From positions 1-38,541 of the forward strand of contig CAKSQS010000021.1 in NCBI GenBank assembly GCA_934486705.1: DNA of 38,541 bases, written 5' to 3'. The notes under the pieces were generated by a model. That model was not told where the DNA came from and did no database searches. It worked only from the letters and a program-made list of their open reading frames with translations. The first letter of the stretch is position 1, and the number at the start of each line of letters is the position of its first letter. Below are positions 24,780-33,934 of the stretch, piece by piece. This DNA is from an uncultured Eubacteriales bacterium. GTDB lineage: Bacteria; Bacillota; Clostridia; Oscillospirales; Acutalibacteraceae. Both the position numbers and the translations under genes were made by a program.

Positions 24780-25757
24780 ATGAAAACGGAAAATATCAAA
24801 ATGGGCTCTCGCCGCAGCAGGCTCGGAAAATCCTTTTCACCCGCAGTTATGGCGGTTTTCAGAATGGTGCTCCTCATTTCAATAGGGTATGTAATTATAT
24901 ATCCGCTGATTTATATGGTGAGCACATCGCTTGTAAGCCGAAACGGTTTCTTTAACTCCGCGCGGGTATGGATACCCGAGAAGGTAAGCCCGGCGTTCAA
25001 CTATAAAACCGCATGGGAGCTGCTTAACTACACAACAAGCCTTATGGCTACCTTGAAATATGAAATTGTGAGCGCGCTCATAGAAGTGGCGGCGTGTGCC
25101 GTTACCGCATATGGCTTTGCAAGGTTTAAATTCAAGGGAAAAACAATATTGCTCGGCGTTTTGTTCCTCACAATTCTGGTGCCGGATATGCTGGTTATAA
25201 TTCCGCGAATGGCGAATTATTCAAAGTTTGATATTTTAGGAATTTTCGGGTTTATAAACAAGCTTACCGGCGTTGATCTGCGACCCGATCTTCTTGACAG
25301 TGCTGCGGCGTTTTATCTGCCCTCGCTGTTCTCAATAGGTCTTCGCAGCGGAATTATAATTTTCATTTATATGCAGTTCTTCAGCAGCTTCCCAAAGGAG
25401 CTTGAAGAAGCGGCATGGATAGACGGAGCAGGACCCATAAAGACCTTTTTGAAGATTGCAATTCCGTCTTCCGGGGTTGTTATTACAACGGTAATAGTAT
25501 TCTCGCTTATATGGCACTGGAACGATTACCTGCTGTGTGCAATGTATTTGAGCGACGATTATCCGCTTGCAATGTCGCTTAATATGCTGCCTACCGCACT
25601 TACCACAATGGGCTATTACCTTAACCCGGAAACGCCCGAAACACTTGCTTTCCAAATGGCGGGCTGCGTGCTTTTCGTAACGCCTATGCTCATAGTTTAT
25701 ATGATACTTCAGCGCCGTTTTATAGAAAGCATTGACCGAGTCGGAATTACAGGATAG
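24780..25757 (+). CDS. Sugar ABC transporter permease, second pair, MalG type
   Basis: The 325-aa protein has six membrane helices and the cytoplasmic signature LEEAAWIDGAGPIKTFLKIA followed by IPSSG. AAAGGAGGGGAG precedes the ATG by a few bases. It pairs with the permease 15 bases upstream and most likely works with the 485-aa binding lipoprotein that follows. Confidence 0.93.
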   Translation: MKTENIKMGSRRSRLGKSFSPAVMAVFRMVLLISIGYVIIYPLIYMVSTSLVSRNGFFNSARVWIPEKVSPAFNYKTAWELLNYTTSLMATLKYEIVSALIEVAACAVTAYGFARFKFKGKTILLGVLFLTILVPDMLVIIPRMANYSKFDILGIFGFINKLTGVDLRPDLLDSAAAFYLPSLFSIGLRSGIIIFIYMQFFSSFPKELEEAAWIDGAGPIKTFLKIAIPSSGVVITTVIVFSLIWHWNDYLLCAMYLSDDYPLAMSLNMLPTALTTMGYYLNPETPETLAFQMAGCVLFVTPMLIVYMILQRRFIESIDRVGITG

Positions 25758-25799
25758 TAATATTCTGAAAAAGTAAATATAAAAAAAGGGGAAATAATT

Positions 25800-27257
25800 A
25801 TGTCAAAAAAAATCGCAAGCATTTCAGCCAAGCTATTATGCCTTTTGATGGTATTTGCCTTGGTTGCAGGCTGCCGCAAATCTCCGGGTGATTCGTCTTC
25901 GGATTATTACACTTCCGAAATAATAGTGGACGATGATACATCCGGAAGCACCTCCGGCGGAGACGGCAAGGGTACAGATGCCTCCGGCACAACCTCGGAC
26001 GGCTCGAAGGCGAGCGGTACCGCAAGCACCGGTAACGGCAAGGATAAGCCGAACGCCGGCACAACCGGCAGCAAGGTTAATCCCGAAAAGTACCGCGGAA
26101 CTACCGTAAGATACGCTACATGGAAGAATCCTTACCAGAACGAGGACGGCAAGGTTATTGATAAGTTCCAGAAGAAGTACGGTATTAAGGTTAAAATCGA
26201 CACCATACCCCAGAGTACCTATGTTCAGGAGGTTACCGGTAAGATTGCTGCAGGCAACTCGCCCGATATATTCTTCGATAACGGCACCTTCCCGGCGTCA
26301 ATCGCCTGCTTGCAGCCGCTTGAGGCAATGCAGCTTGACCTGACCGACGGAATATGGGATCAGGGTATGATTAAAATGTCAACCCTCGGCGGCAAGCCCT
26401 TCCTTGTTAATACTATAGGCAATATCTGGGCGGAGGTTGACTGCCTGTTCTACAATAAGAAGATATTCACAGACCACAACATCACAACTCCTGAGGAGTA
26501 CTACAAGGCGGGCAAATGGACCTTTGCAGCCCTTACAAAGTGTATGAGCGATGTTAAAAACGCGGGCTACATAGGCGGATATGTTGATGTTCAGTCACTG
26601 CTCGCTTCAACCGGCACAGGCTTCTACGGCTTAAAGAACGGAACAATTACCAACTGCGTAAACGAAATGACCTATAACGTAATGACCCAGATTTCACAGT
26701 GGGTAAGCGACGGTCTTATTAAAAATCCGCTTGAGCGCAACCTTTTGCAGAACTTCATAAAGGGTAAGGCAGGTATTGCTATTACCAATGCTTACGGTCT
26801 TAAGGCTACAGGCTATTTCTCAGAGATGAACCCGAATGATGTAGGCTTTACCTACATTCCGAAGTATGACGACAAAACAAAGGCTTACACAACGGGACTT
26901 TTCCGCGGCTGGGGACTCATTCGCGGCTCTAAAAACCCGGTTGCCGCAGGAATATTCCTCCGCTATTATCTCGATGTAAACAACTACGATACCAACTCTG
27001 CGTTCATAAACAACGAGGCAAAGCAGTTCTTCTTCAAGCTGACCTCCGGTGTTAAGACAGACGATAAGAACCCCTACCTGATTCTCGGCGTGGCGTCCCT
27101 CTGCAGCGAAAGCACCGATAAATACAACGGCTTTGCAGCCGAGGCTCCCGGACAGGTAAGAACAAAAATGCAGGCGTTCCTCCCCACAATTAACAATAAT
27201 GTTAAGAAGGTAAACGAGGAAATAACCAAGCAGATAAAGTCCCTCGGACTTAAATAA
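25800..27257 (+). CDS. Sugar-binding lipoprotein of the second ABC importer
   Basis: The 485-aa protein has a lipoprotein signal (LVAGC, C25), a Ser/Thr/Gly/Asp-rich linker (about 28-90) and a family 1 solute-binding fold (about 98-480; TVRYATWKNPYQNEDGKVID, FQKKYGIKVKIDTIPQSTYV, GNSPDIFFDNGTFPASIACL, WAEVDCLFYNKKIF). It captures sugar at the membrane for the permeases 42 bases upstream. GGGGAAATAATT precedes the ATG. Aromatic residues are frequent in the pocket-forming part, as expected for oligosaccharide binding, but the ligand cannot be read from sequence. Confidence 0.93.
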   Translation: MSKKIASISAKLLCLLMVFALVAGCRKSPGDSSSDYYTSEIIVDDDTSGSTSGGDGKGTDASGTTSDGSKASGTASTGNGKDKPNAGTTGSKVNPEKYRGTTVRYATWKNPYQNEDGKVIDKFQKKYGIKVKIDTIPQSTYVQEVTGKIAAGNSPDIFFDNGTFPASIACLQPLEAMQLDLTDGIWDQGMIKMSTLGGKPFLVNTIGNIWAEVDCLFYNKKIFTDHNITTPEEYYKAGKWTFAALTKCMSDVKNAGYIGGYVDVQSLLASTGTGFYGLKNGTITNCVNEMTYNVMTQISQWVSDGLIKNPLERNLLQNFIKGKAGIAITNAYGLKATGYFSEMNPNDVGFTYIPKYDDKTKAYTTGLFRGWGLIRGSKNPVAAGIFLRYYLDVNNYDTNSAFINNEAKQFFFKLTSGVKTDDKNPYLILGVASLCSESTDKYNGFAAEAPGQVRTKMQAFLPTINNNVKKVNEEITKQIKSLGLK

Positions 27258-27274
27258 GCATTTTTCCCAAGCTA

Positions 27275-27302
27275 CGGTGCGGCAAAGAAATGCGCCGCAC
27301 CG
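27275..27302 (+). promoter_or_regulatory. Hairpin directly before the ribosome site of the surface-protein gene
   Basis: CGGTGCGGC (27275-27283), a ten-base loop and GCCGCACCG (27294-27302) form a perfect 9-bp GC-rich stem. It ends exactly where AAAGGAG begins (27303-27309). No T run follows. It may process or stabilise the mRNA, or modulate translation of the giant protein. Confidence 0.7.
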
Positions 27303-27316
27303 AAAGGAGTATGAAA

Positions 27317-30300
27317 ATGATAAATCGACTGAATCTCTCTAAAAAGGCGCTTGCCTTTTTACTGGCTTTTTCGGTTTTGATTTCCACCGTAACCGTTAAT
27401 CTTGCGGTTTTTGCGGATGTATCGCCCAAAACCTCGGGTGATACCTTCACAGAGGGCATAAAGGGCGCGGTTTGGAACGGAGAGGTCGCCACGGGCTACG
27501 CGGGAGGCACGGGTACTAAAACCGATCCGTATTTAATCGAAACTCCGAATCAGCTGGCATATATGCTCAAGCACGATGTTGTCGCTACGGCGGATAAAAA
27601 CAATAAAACCAGTGCTTCAATGGGCAAATACTACAAGCTGACGGCTAATATATATCTTAACGATGTAACAGACCCCGAATGGATGGAGAACTCTCCTAAT
27701 TCCTGGTTTACAACCGACAGTGCAGAGCGCTTCGGCGGTAATATAGACGGCGATGGCTACACAATATTCGGTTTGTATTTCAATGGAACGGCAGCCGGCG
27801 CGCTGATACCCTATGCCGATATATATGGGCGCGATATTTCCTTTAAAAACATAAATATATCCGATTCGTATATAAGCTCAAGCAGCAATTTCGTTTCGGC
27901 GCTTGTGGGCTATATTTACGGCGGCACGAAGAATACCGTCACATATTCAAAGTGCTATGTTTCCGAAAGCGTTACCGTGAAAACCACTGCGCAATATGCG
28001 GGCGGACTTTTGGGCTGCGCAGCCAACAGGGAAGATAAATATGTTATAGAGGACTGCGCGGTTTTAGGCTCGGTATCTGCCTCGGTCGGCTATTCGGCAG
28101 GCTTCTGCGGATACTTTTACGCCGCGAATGTTGTAAAGATAAACGACAGCTTTGCGCTCGGCAGCTTCGGCACGGATATTGACGAGCAGAAGGACAGCTA
28201 CACGGTTTCTAATCTTTCTAAGATCAAGGGCGACGCCGCAAAAACGGAAATGCCGAACCTTGACTGGAAAAATGTCTGGGAAGTGACGGAGAACTATCCT
28301 GTTCTTCAAATTGCAAAGCCCGGCTTTGATATATGGGACGGCAAGACAGCCGCCGCTTATGCGGGCGGCAGCGGTACTGTGGACGATCCTTATCTTATAG
28401 CGGACGGCTCTCAGCTTGCGTTAATGCTTTCCGAGGGCGATAATTCAAAGGATAAGTATTACGAGCTTGCGGCAAATATTTATCTTAACGATGTATTTTC
28501 GGAAAACTGGAAGGATAACAGCCCGAGACAATGGTATTCCTTCAATACTGTTGGAGAAAAGTACTTCCAGGGTAATTTCAACGGCGCAAATCACGCCGTA
28601 TACGGAATGTACTACAAGGGTGCTGACAGCAAGGTAGGACTTATACCTGCCGCAAAGGGTACGGTATCCGTAAGCAATCTGCATGTATATGACAGCTATA
28701 TTGAATCTGACGGTTATGCGCTTGCCACGGTTATAGGCTATGCAGGAGGCGGTAACTTCAAGGCTTCAAAGTGCTATGTTCATGAAAGCAACACCGTTAA
28801 GTGCAATCTTACCACGCAGGATAACGCCGCGGGCGGATTATTCGGCTACGGCGGTTCAAATGAATTTACGGTTGAAACGTGTGCCGTGGTTTCCGAAAGA
28901 ATAACCGTGGACACTACTGGAAAGGTTTATAACGGCGCTATAGTTGCAAACACCTGGTCGAGTAAGGTAAGTGTTAAAAATACCTTTGCAAACGGTGTTT
29001 TCGGTAAGGACCCCGGAATTGCCAAAAGCGCTGATAACTGCTACACCGCCGTTGCCGACACGGTATACGGCACGGATGTCTGCGATGCGGAAAAAATGAA
29101 GGGTACGGGCGCTAAGGACGCAATGCCTTACCTTGACTGGAGCAAGACCTGGATGGTCAGCAACAGCGGATATCCGAAATTCAAGCCTGAGGAGACGGAG
29201 GAAAGCGAAATTTGGGACGGCAGCGTTGCAAAGCGCTATGCCGGCGGCTCGGGAACGGCTGCTGACCCGTACCTTATTTCCTACGGCTCGCAGCTTGCGA
29301 AAATGGCAATAGACTCAAAAAGCGCGGGAGCTTACTATAAGCTTACGGGCGACATAAAGCTCAATGATACATCTGCCGAGAACTGGAAGGCAACAGCCGA
29401 GCAGTGGCAATGGAACAAAAATATATTCGCAGGCACGCTTGACGGCGCAGGCTGCAAGATAACAGGGCTTTATTACGACGGCGATCAATCGAGTGTCGGT
29501 CTTTTATGTTATGCAAAGGACGCGACAATAAAGAACCTGATTTTGGCTGATTCTTATATCCGTTCAAGCGGCTTCGGCGTAGGCGCGCTTGTGGGCAATG
29601 CCCACAGCAATACGGTTAAGATTACCGACTGCGTTGCAGAGGACAGCGTTTTGGTTGAATCAACCTATAATACCGACGGAAACAGGGGCGCAGGCGGTTT
29701 TGTAGGCTTTGGCGGCGCTGCCGTGATTATTGAAAGCAGCGCATATGTGGGAACGGTAAAAGCTCCCGGAAATGCAGGTGCTCTTGCAGGCAACTGCTGG
29801 GGAACGGTTACGGTTAAAAACAGCTTTGCCGTGCCCGAAATGAAGCTTTGCACCAAAAAAGGGCTGGACGCTAAATCAGCTAACAACTACAGCACCTTCA
29901 GCGGGTCTGAAACAGGCGTTACCACCGTTACTGCCGAGCAGATGCGCGGCAAAAACGCACTTATAAATATGCCGCTTTTAACCGGCTGGGCAGCAACCGA
30001 AAAATATCCCTCAAGATTTTATGAGGGCGTTGCCGGTGAGGTATGGTCGGGTGTTACCTCGGTCAACTACGCAGGCGGCACGGGAAGTAAAAACGACCCG
30101 TACATTATTGAAACCGCAGAGCAGCTTTTCAAGCTTGTTAACGATATTTCCACTGCGGGCAAATTCTACAAGATAACAAAGGACATAAAGCTTAACGATA
30201 CCTCGGTCTCCGATTGGAAGGCTACTGCCAAGCAGTGGGTAAGCACCGCAACCTTTGCGGGAACACTGAACGGCGGCGGCCACACGATAAGCGGACTTTA

Positions 30301-33300
30301 CTATAACGGAAGCGAATCGAGAGTAGCTCTTTTCCGCTATGCGAAGGACGCCGAAATCAAGCGCATTGTGCTTGATAACGCGTATGTTTATTCCACCAAT
30401 TACGGTACAGGTGCGTTTGTGGGTATGTCAAGCAGCGGCACTGTAAAAATTTCCGAATGTTATGCGACCGAAAGCGTAAGCGTTGAATCGACCCTCTCTA
30501 CCGGAAATGACAGAGGCGCCGGCGGCTTTGTAGGCTACGGCGGCGGTACGATCGTAATTGAAAATTCGGGCTTTACAGGCTCTGTAAAGGCGCCGGGCTT
30601 CCCGGGTGCATTTGCGGGCAACTGCTGGGGTACTGTTACCGTAAGGGGCAGCTTTACCACATCGGGCGTTAAGTTCTGCACCAAAAGGAAACTTAGCGAT
30701 TCCTACAATAACTATGGCAACGGCGCTGCGGAAGCATCGGTTACAAAGCTTACCGCAGAGCAGATGAAGGGCGAAGAGGCTAAAACAAATATGCCGCTTC
30801 TTAATTGGGATGTATTCTGGAAAACAACCTCAGGCTACCCCGTATGTAAATTCTTAAGCCCCGACGGTACTCCCGGAGAGCGCTGGACAGGAGCAGTTGC
30901 CGAAAACTATGCAGGCGGCGACGGCAGCGAGAAGAATCCTTATCTTATCGCTACGGGCGAACAGCTTGCAAAGGCGGTACAGGATAACGAGAGCACCGGA
31001 AAGTATTATAAGATTATTGAAGACATAAAGCTTAACGATACCTCCGCTGCTGATTGGAAAGCCACCGCTAAACAGTGGATATGGAACAGCAATATATTCA
31101 GGGGTAATATGAACGGCGACTGCCATACCGTAAGCGGTCTTTACTACAACGGCACAGCCTCTAAAATAGGTATCTTCTGCTATGCGAAGGATGCAAATAT
31201 AAAGCGCATTAAGCTGACCGATTCCTATATTTACACAACCGGCTTTGCCGCAGGAGCAATTTTAGGCGACGCCAACAGCGGAAGCATAAATATTTCCGAT
31301 TGCTATGTTACCGATACGGTTTATGTTGAATCAGCATATGACAAGGACGGCAACAAGGGTGCCGGCGGTCTTGTGGGCTACGGCGGCGCAACCGTGATAA
31401 TTGATACCTGCGCCTTCCTCGGAACGGTTAAGGCTTCCGGCAATGCGGGTGCGATTGCAGGCAACTGCTGGGGAACGGTAACGGTTAAAAACAGCTTTGC
31501 TGTTCAGCCCATCAAGTTCTGCACAAAGAAGGGGCTTGGCAGCGCTTCGGTTAATAATTACAGCACCTGTGCCGATGCCGAAACAGGCGTTACAAGAGTT
31601 ACGGCAGAGCAGATGAAGGGCGCTGACGCCAAGAAAAATATGCCGCTTCTCAACTGGGTACGCTCCTGGAAGGTATCAGATTCCTACCCCGTGCTTAATG
31701 TGGGCGAGGATGAGGGTGTTCCCGGCAGAGTATGGAGCGGAAGACTTGCAACAGGCTTTGCGGGCGGAAAGGGTACTGCGGATGACCCGTACCTTATTTC
31801 TACACCCGAGCAGTTAGCATATCTTGTAAATGACCTGTATATGAGCGTAGGCAACTATTATAAGGTTACCGATGACATCTATCTTAATAACGTTAAAAAC
31901 AGCAACTGGGAAAACGAAAGCCCGAATCAGTGGTTCTGGGTTGGCGCTGCGAGAACAGGCAACTTCAACGGCCATATCGACGGCGACGGTCACGTTGTTT
32001 ACGGAATATACCTTGATGTTGAGCAGACTACCGATGTTCTTTACACCGGCCTGTTCCCGACAATTTCGGACGGAACTGTTATTGAAAAGCTCGGAATTGC
32101 CGAATCGCACATAAAGGTGCATACCGATAAGACAGGCGTTGAATCCTACGCGGGCGGCTTCTCGGGATATGTGTTCTTTAACAAGGGCGATTCTGAATAT
32201 GTGGAAAAGGGAGTTAATTTCCCGAAGATTTCACAGTGCTTCGGCGATACAAGCGTTACGCTTGAGGCGGCATTCTGCGGCGGTATAGTTGCGGGTGCTC
32301 CGAGACCTGCCGATATAAACGATTGCTACTTTGTAGGCAAGCTTATAGGCGAGCGAGTGGGCGGCATTGTAGGAAACAGCTGGACGGAATACGAGGGTGC
32401 AACGGTTACTCACTGCTATTCCGCAACAGCCGACGCCGATTTACTCGGCAACGGTAAATCAAGCGTTACCAATTCCTCAACCCCGATCAACTACACTGAG
32501 AACTACGCGAACTCCACGGGACTCGGAAATATGGTAACACAGGTAAGCCTTCTTATGATGCGCGGCGACGCGGCGCGTAAGAATATGATCGGACTTGATT
32601 TCGATAATGTATGGCAGGCACTTCCGAACGGCACACCGGTGCTGAAAATCTTCGGCACTACCGATAAATTCTCGAATACCTCGCAGCCGAAACCGATTGA
32701 ACTTTCCTTTGTAAGCAACGGCGGAACAGAGGTTGACCCGATTTACGGTAACCCCGAGGAAAAGGCAAATCTGCCGATTCCGACAAAGGAGGGCTACTCC
32801 TTTGAGGGCTGGTATGTTTACAGAGAGCTTGATTTCAAGTTTGATATAGATTATTTCCCCTATTTTGACCAGATACTCTATGCCAAATGGACTCCGAACG
32901 GTAAAATACAGGATTTTGAGGAATACCCCAACACCATGTACGATACCGGTAAGGATTACGAGCTGTATATGCCGGGCGTTACCGATTATAACGCAAACTA
33001 TGTAAGAAACGGAACAGCCTCAATGCACAGAATAGGCGCCGATTCATCTGACAGCGATTTCCTTGTAATGTATGAGGATATGCTCACCGTCGGAAAGAAG
33101 TATACTCTTACGATTTGGGCAACCACCGATAAATCGGGAACACAGGCAGACCTTTCACTCGTTCACGAAAACTGGCCTGATGTTTACGATACCGATTCAG
33201 GTCTGGAGCTTATCAAAACCGTTACCCTTGAGGACGGCGAATGGCAGAAGATAGAATACACCTTTATTGCCCACACAAAGTGGATTGCACTGCGTACCTC

Positions 33301-33664
33301 GGGCAATGCAAGCGTCTTCTTTGACGATATTATGGTGTCACTTGTTTCGGATGAGATTTATCCGGTCAAAAACACTGTGAATACCGATAAGAATAACGGC
33401 AATACCAATATAACCGATAATAACGGTCAGATTTCGGATAATACGGACAATACCGACAATACAAACGGCGATACCGACAATAAACCGAGCGGCGGTAAAA
33501 AGGTTATTAAAAAGCGCATAAAGAAAGCGCGCGCGGGCACAGAGGAAAGCAATATCTTAATACCTATTGTTATCATCTCCGGAGCGGTTGCGGCGGCAGC
33601 CCTGATAATCGTAATTATCGCGGTTAAACGCCGTAAATCAAAAAAGCAGACGAAGACTCTGTAA
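27317..33664 (+). CDS. 2115-aa membrane-anchored surface protein with six beta-helical modules
   Basis: A signal peptide (about 1-33) is followed by six modules starting near residues 52, 337, 631, 908, 1188 and 1471, each opening W-x-G...YAGGxGTxxDPYLI and holding GLUG-like beta-helix repeats. Next come a Listeria-Bacteroides (InlB B-type) repeat (about 1795-1860; FVSNGGTEVDPIYG, EGYSFEGWYV), a jelly-roll domain like CBM4/22 (about 1865-2012), an Asn/Asp/Thr-rich wall-spanning linker, and a C-terminal membrane helix (about 2079-2105) with a basic tail. No LPXTG is seen. It probably binds the polysaccharide outside the cell, as a partner of the GH16 enzymes. ATG 27317 is seven bases after AAAGGAG and is preferred to ATGs at 27290 and 27311. 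It ends the array. Confidence 0.88.
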   Translation: MINRLNLSKKALAFLLAFSVLISTVTVNLAVFADVSPKTSGDTFTEGIKGAVWNGEVATGYAGGTGTKTDPYLIETPNQLAYMLKHDVVATADKNNKTSASMGKYYKLTANIYLNDVTDPEWMENSPNSWFTTDSAERFGGNIDGDGYTIFGLYFNGTAAGALIPYADIYGRDISFKNINISDSYISSSSNFVSALVGYIYGGTKNTVTYSKCYVSESVTVKTTAQYAGGLLGCAANREDKYVIEDCAVLGSVSASVGYSAGFCGYFYAANVVKINDSFALGSFGTDIDEQKDSYTVSNLSKIKGDAAKTEMPNLDWKNVWEVTENYPVLQIAKPGFDIWDGKTAAAYAGGSGTVDDPYLIADGSQLALMLSEGDNSKDKYYELAANIYLNDVFSENWKDNSPRQWYSFNTVGEKYFQGNFNGANHAVYGMYYKGADSKVGLIPAAKGTVSVSNLHVYDSYIESDGYALATVIGYAGGGNFKASKCYVHESNTVKCNLTTQDNAAGGLFGYGGSNEFTVETCAVVSERITVDTTGKVYNGAIVANTWSSKVSVKNTFANGVFGKDPGIAKSADNCYTAVADTVYGTDVCDAEKMKGTGAKDAMPYLDWSKTWMVSNSGYPKFKPEETEESEIWDGSVAKRYAGGSGTAADPYLISYGSQLAKMAIDSKSAGAYYKLTGDIKLNDTSAENWKATAEQWQWNKNIFAGTLDGAGCKITGLYYDGDQSSVGLLCYAKDATIKNLILADSYIRSSGFGVGALVGNAHSNTVKITDCVAEDSVLVESTYNTDGNRGAGGFVGFGGAAVIIESSAYVGTVKAPGNAGALAGNCWGTVTVKNSFAVPEMKLCTKKGLDAKSANNYSTFSGSETGVTTVTAEQMRGKNALINMPLLTGWAATEKYPSRFYEGVAGEVWSGVTSVNYAGGTGSKNDPYIIETAEQLFKLVNDISTAGKFYKITKDIKLNDTSVSDWKATAKQWVSTATFAGTLNGGGHTISGLYYNGSESRVALFRYAKDAEIKRIVLDNAYVYSTNYGTGAFVGMSSSGTVKISECYATESVSVESTLSTGNDRGAGGFVGYGGGTIVIENSGFTGSVKAPGFPGAFAGNCWGTVTVRGSFTTSGVKFCTKRKLSDSYNNYGNGAAEASVTKLTAEQMKGEEAKTNMPLLNWDVFWKTTSGYPVCKFLSPDGTPGERWTGAVAENYAGGDGSEKNPYLIATGEQLAKAVQDNESTGKYYKIIEDIKLNDTSAADWKATAKQWIWNSNIFRGNMNGDCHTVSGLYYNGTASKIGIFCYAKDANIKRIKLTDSYIYTTGFAAGAILGDANSGSINISDCYVTDTVYVESAYDKDGNKGAGGLVGYGGATVIIDTCAFLGTVKASGNAGAIAGNCWGTVTVKNSFAVQPIKFCTKKGLGSASVNNYSTCADAETGVTRVTAEQMKGADAKKNMPLLNWVRSWKVSDSYPVLNVGEDEGVPGRVWSGRLATGFAGGKGTADDPYLISTPEQLAYLVNDLYMSVGNYYKVTDDIYLNNVKNSNWENESPNQWFWVGAARTGNFNGHIDGDGHVVYGIYLDVEQTTDVLYTGLFPTISDGTVIEKLGIAESHIKVHTDKTGVESYAGGFSGYVFFNKGDSEYVEKGVNFPKISQCFGDTSVTLEAAFCGGIVAGAPRPADINDCYFVGKLIGERVGGIVGNSWTEYEGATVTHCYSATADADLLGNGKSSVTNSSTPINYTENYANSTGLGNMVTQVSLLMMRGDAARKNMIGLDFDNVWQALPNGTPVLKIFGTTDKFSNTSQPKPIELSFVSNGGTEVDPIYGNPEEKANLPIPTKEGYSFEGWYVYRELDFKFDIDYFPYFDQILYAKWTPNGKIQDFEEYPNTMYDTGKDYELYMPGVTDYNANYVRNGTASMHRIGADSSDSDFLVMYEDMLTVGKKYTLTIWATTDKSGTQADLSLVHENWPDVYDTDSGLELIKTVTLEDGEWQKIEYTFIAHTKWIALRTSGNASVFFDDIMVSLVSDEIYPVKNTVNTDKNNGNTNITDNNGQISDNTDNTDNTNGDTDNKPSGGKKVIKKRIKKARAGTEESNILIPIVIISGAVAAAALIIVIIAVKRRKSKKQTKTL
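29200..31720 (+). repeat. Three closely related modules within the surface-protein gene
   Basis: Modules 3, 4 and 5 (starting near 29210, 30040 and 30880, about 840 bp apart) are much more alike than modules 1, 2 and 6. All share the segment AGNCWGTVTV and a CTK-x-x-L ending. Modules 3 and 5 are closer to each other (both GNCWGTVTVKNSFAV and CTKKGL) than to the middle one. They look like recent tandem duplications and could recombine to change protein length. Confidence 0.8.
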
Positions 33665-33676
33665 AGTAACAAAACG

Positions 33677-33700
33677 GGGCAGGGAATTTATTCTCTGCCC
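33677..33700 (+). terminator. Hairpin after the surface-protein gene, without T run
   Basis: GGGCAG (33677-33682), a 12-base middle that can itself pair, and CTGCCC (33695-33700). Its 25-bp core is repeated identically at 33932-33956 in the full terminator. It lacks the outer stem and T run, as if cut by the repeat copy B next to it. Confidence 0.6.
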
Positions 33701-33934
33701 TGAGCGTGTCGAAAAATTCGCCACGCTCCCCTACGGGAATGCCGCTCGCAAAAATCAAAGATTTTTGACTGCACTCTATCCCCGCCAATACCACCCCAGT
33801 GTCCTTGAAAACCCGCTTAATAAGCGTGTTTTCGCTTACAATGTGTTTTTCCGCCGCGCCTGTCAGCGGAAAAACGAAAAATGCGGCGTGAACGCCGCAA
33901 AAATAGAATGTGGGGTTTATCGACAGACTGAGGG
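33701..33934 (-). repeat. Structured dispersed repeat, copy B (inverted relative to copy A)
   Basis: Read leftward, this matches 6494-6730 over nearly its whole length: the GCGGCG hairpin (33883-33898), the TTTTTCCGC stem, the 11-bp stem, the AAAAATC-TTT-GATTTTT stem and the terminal GAGCGTG stem, with the same unpaired core. Differences cluster in loops or occur as paired changes. It is bordered on both sides by the 25-bp terminator core. Nothing else is found between the surface-protein gene and the terminator at 33926. Confidence 0.85.

Noticed and set aside
27317..33664. CRISPR array or phage tail fibre as explanation of the repeated region
   Set aside because: Repeats are about 840-900 bp coding modules with signal peptide and membrane anchor, without short repeats and spacers or phage genes nearby.
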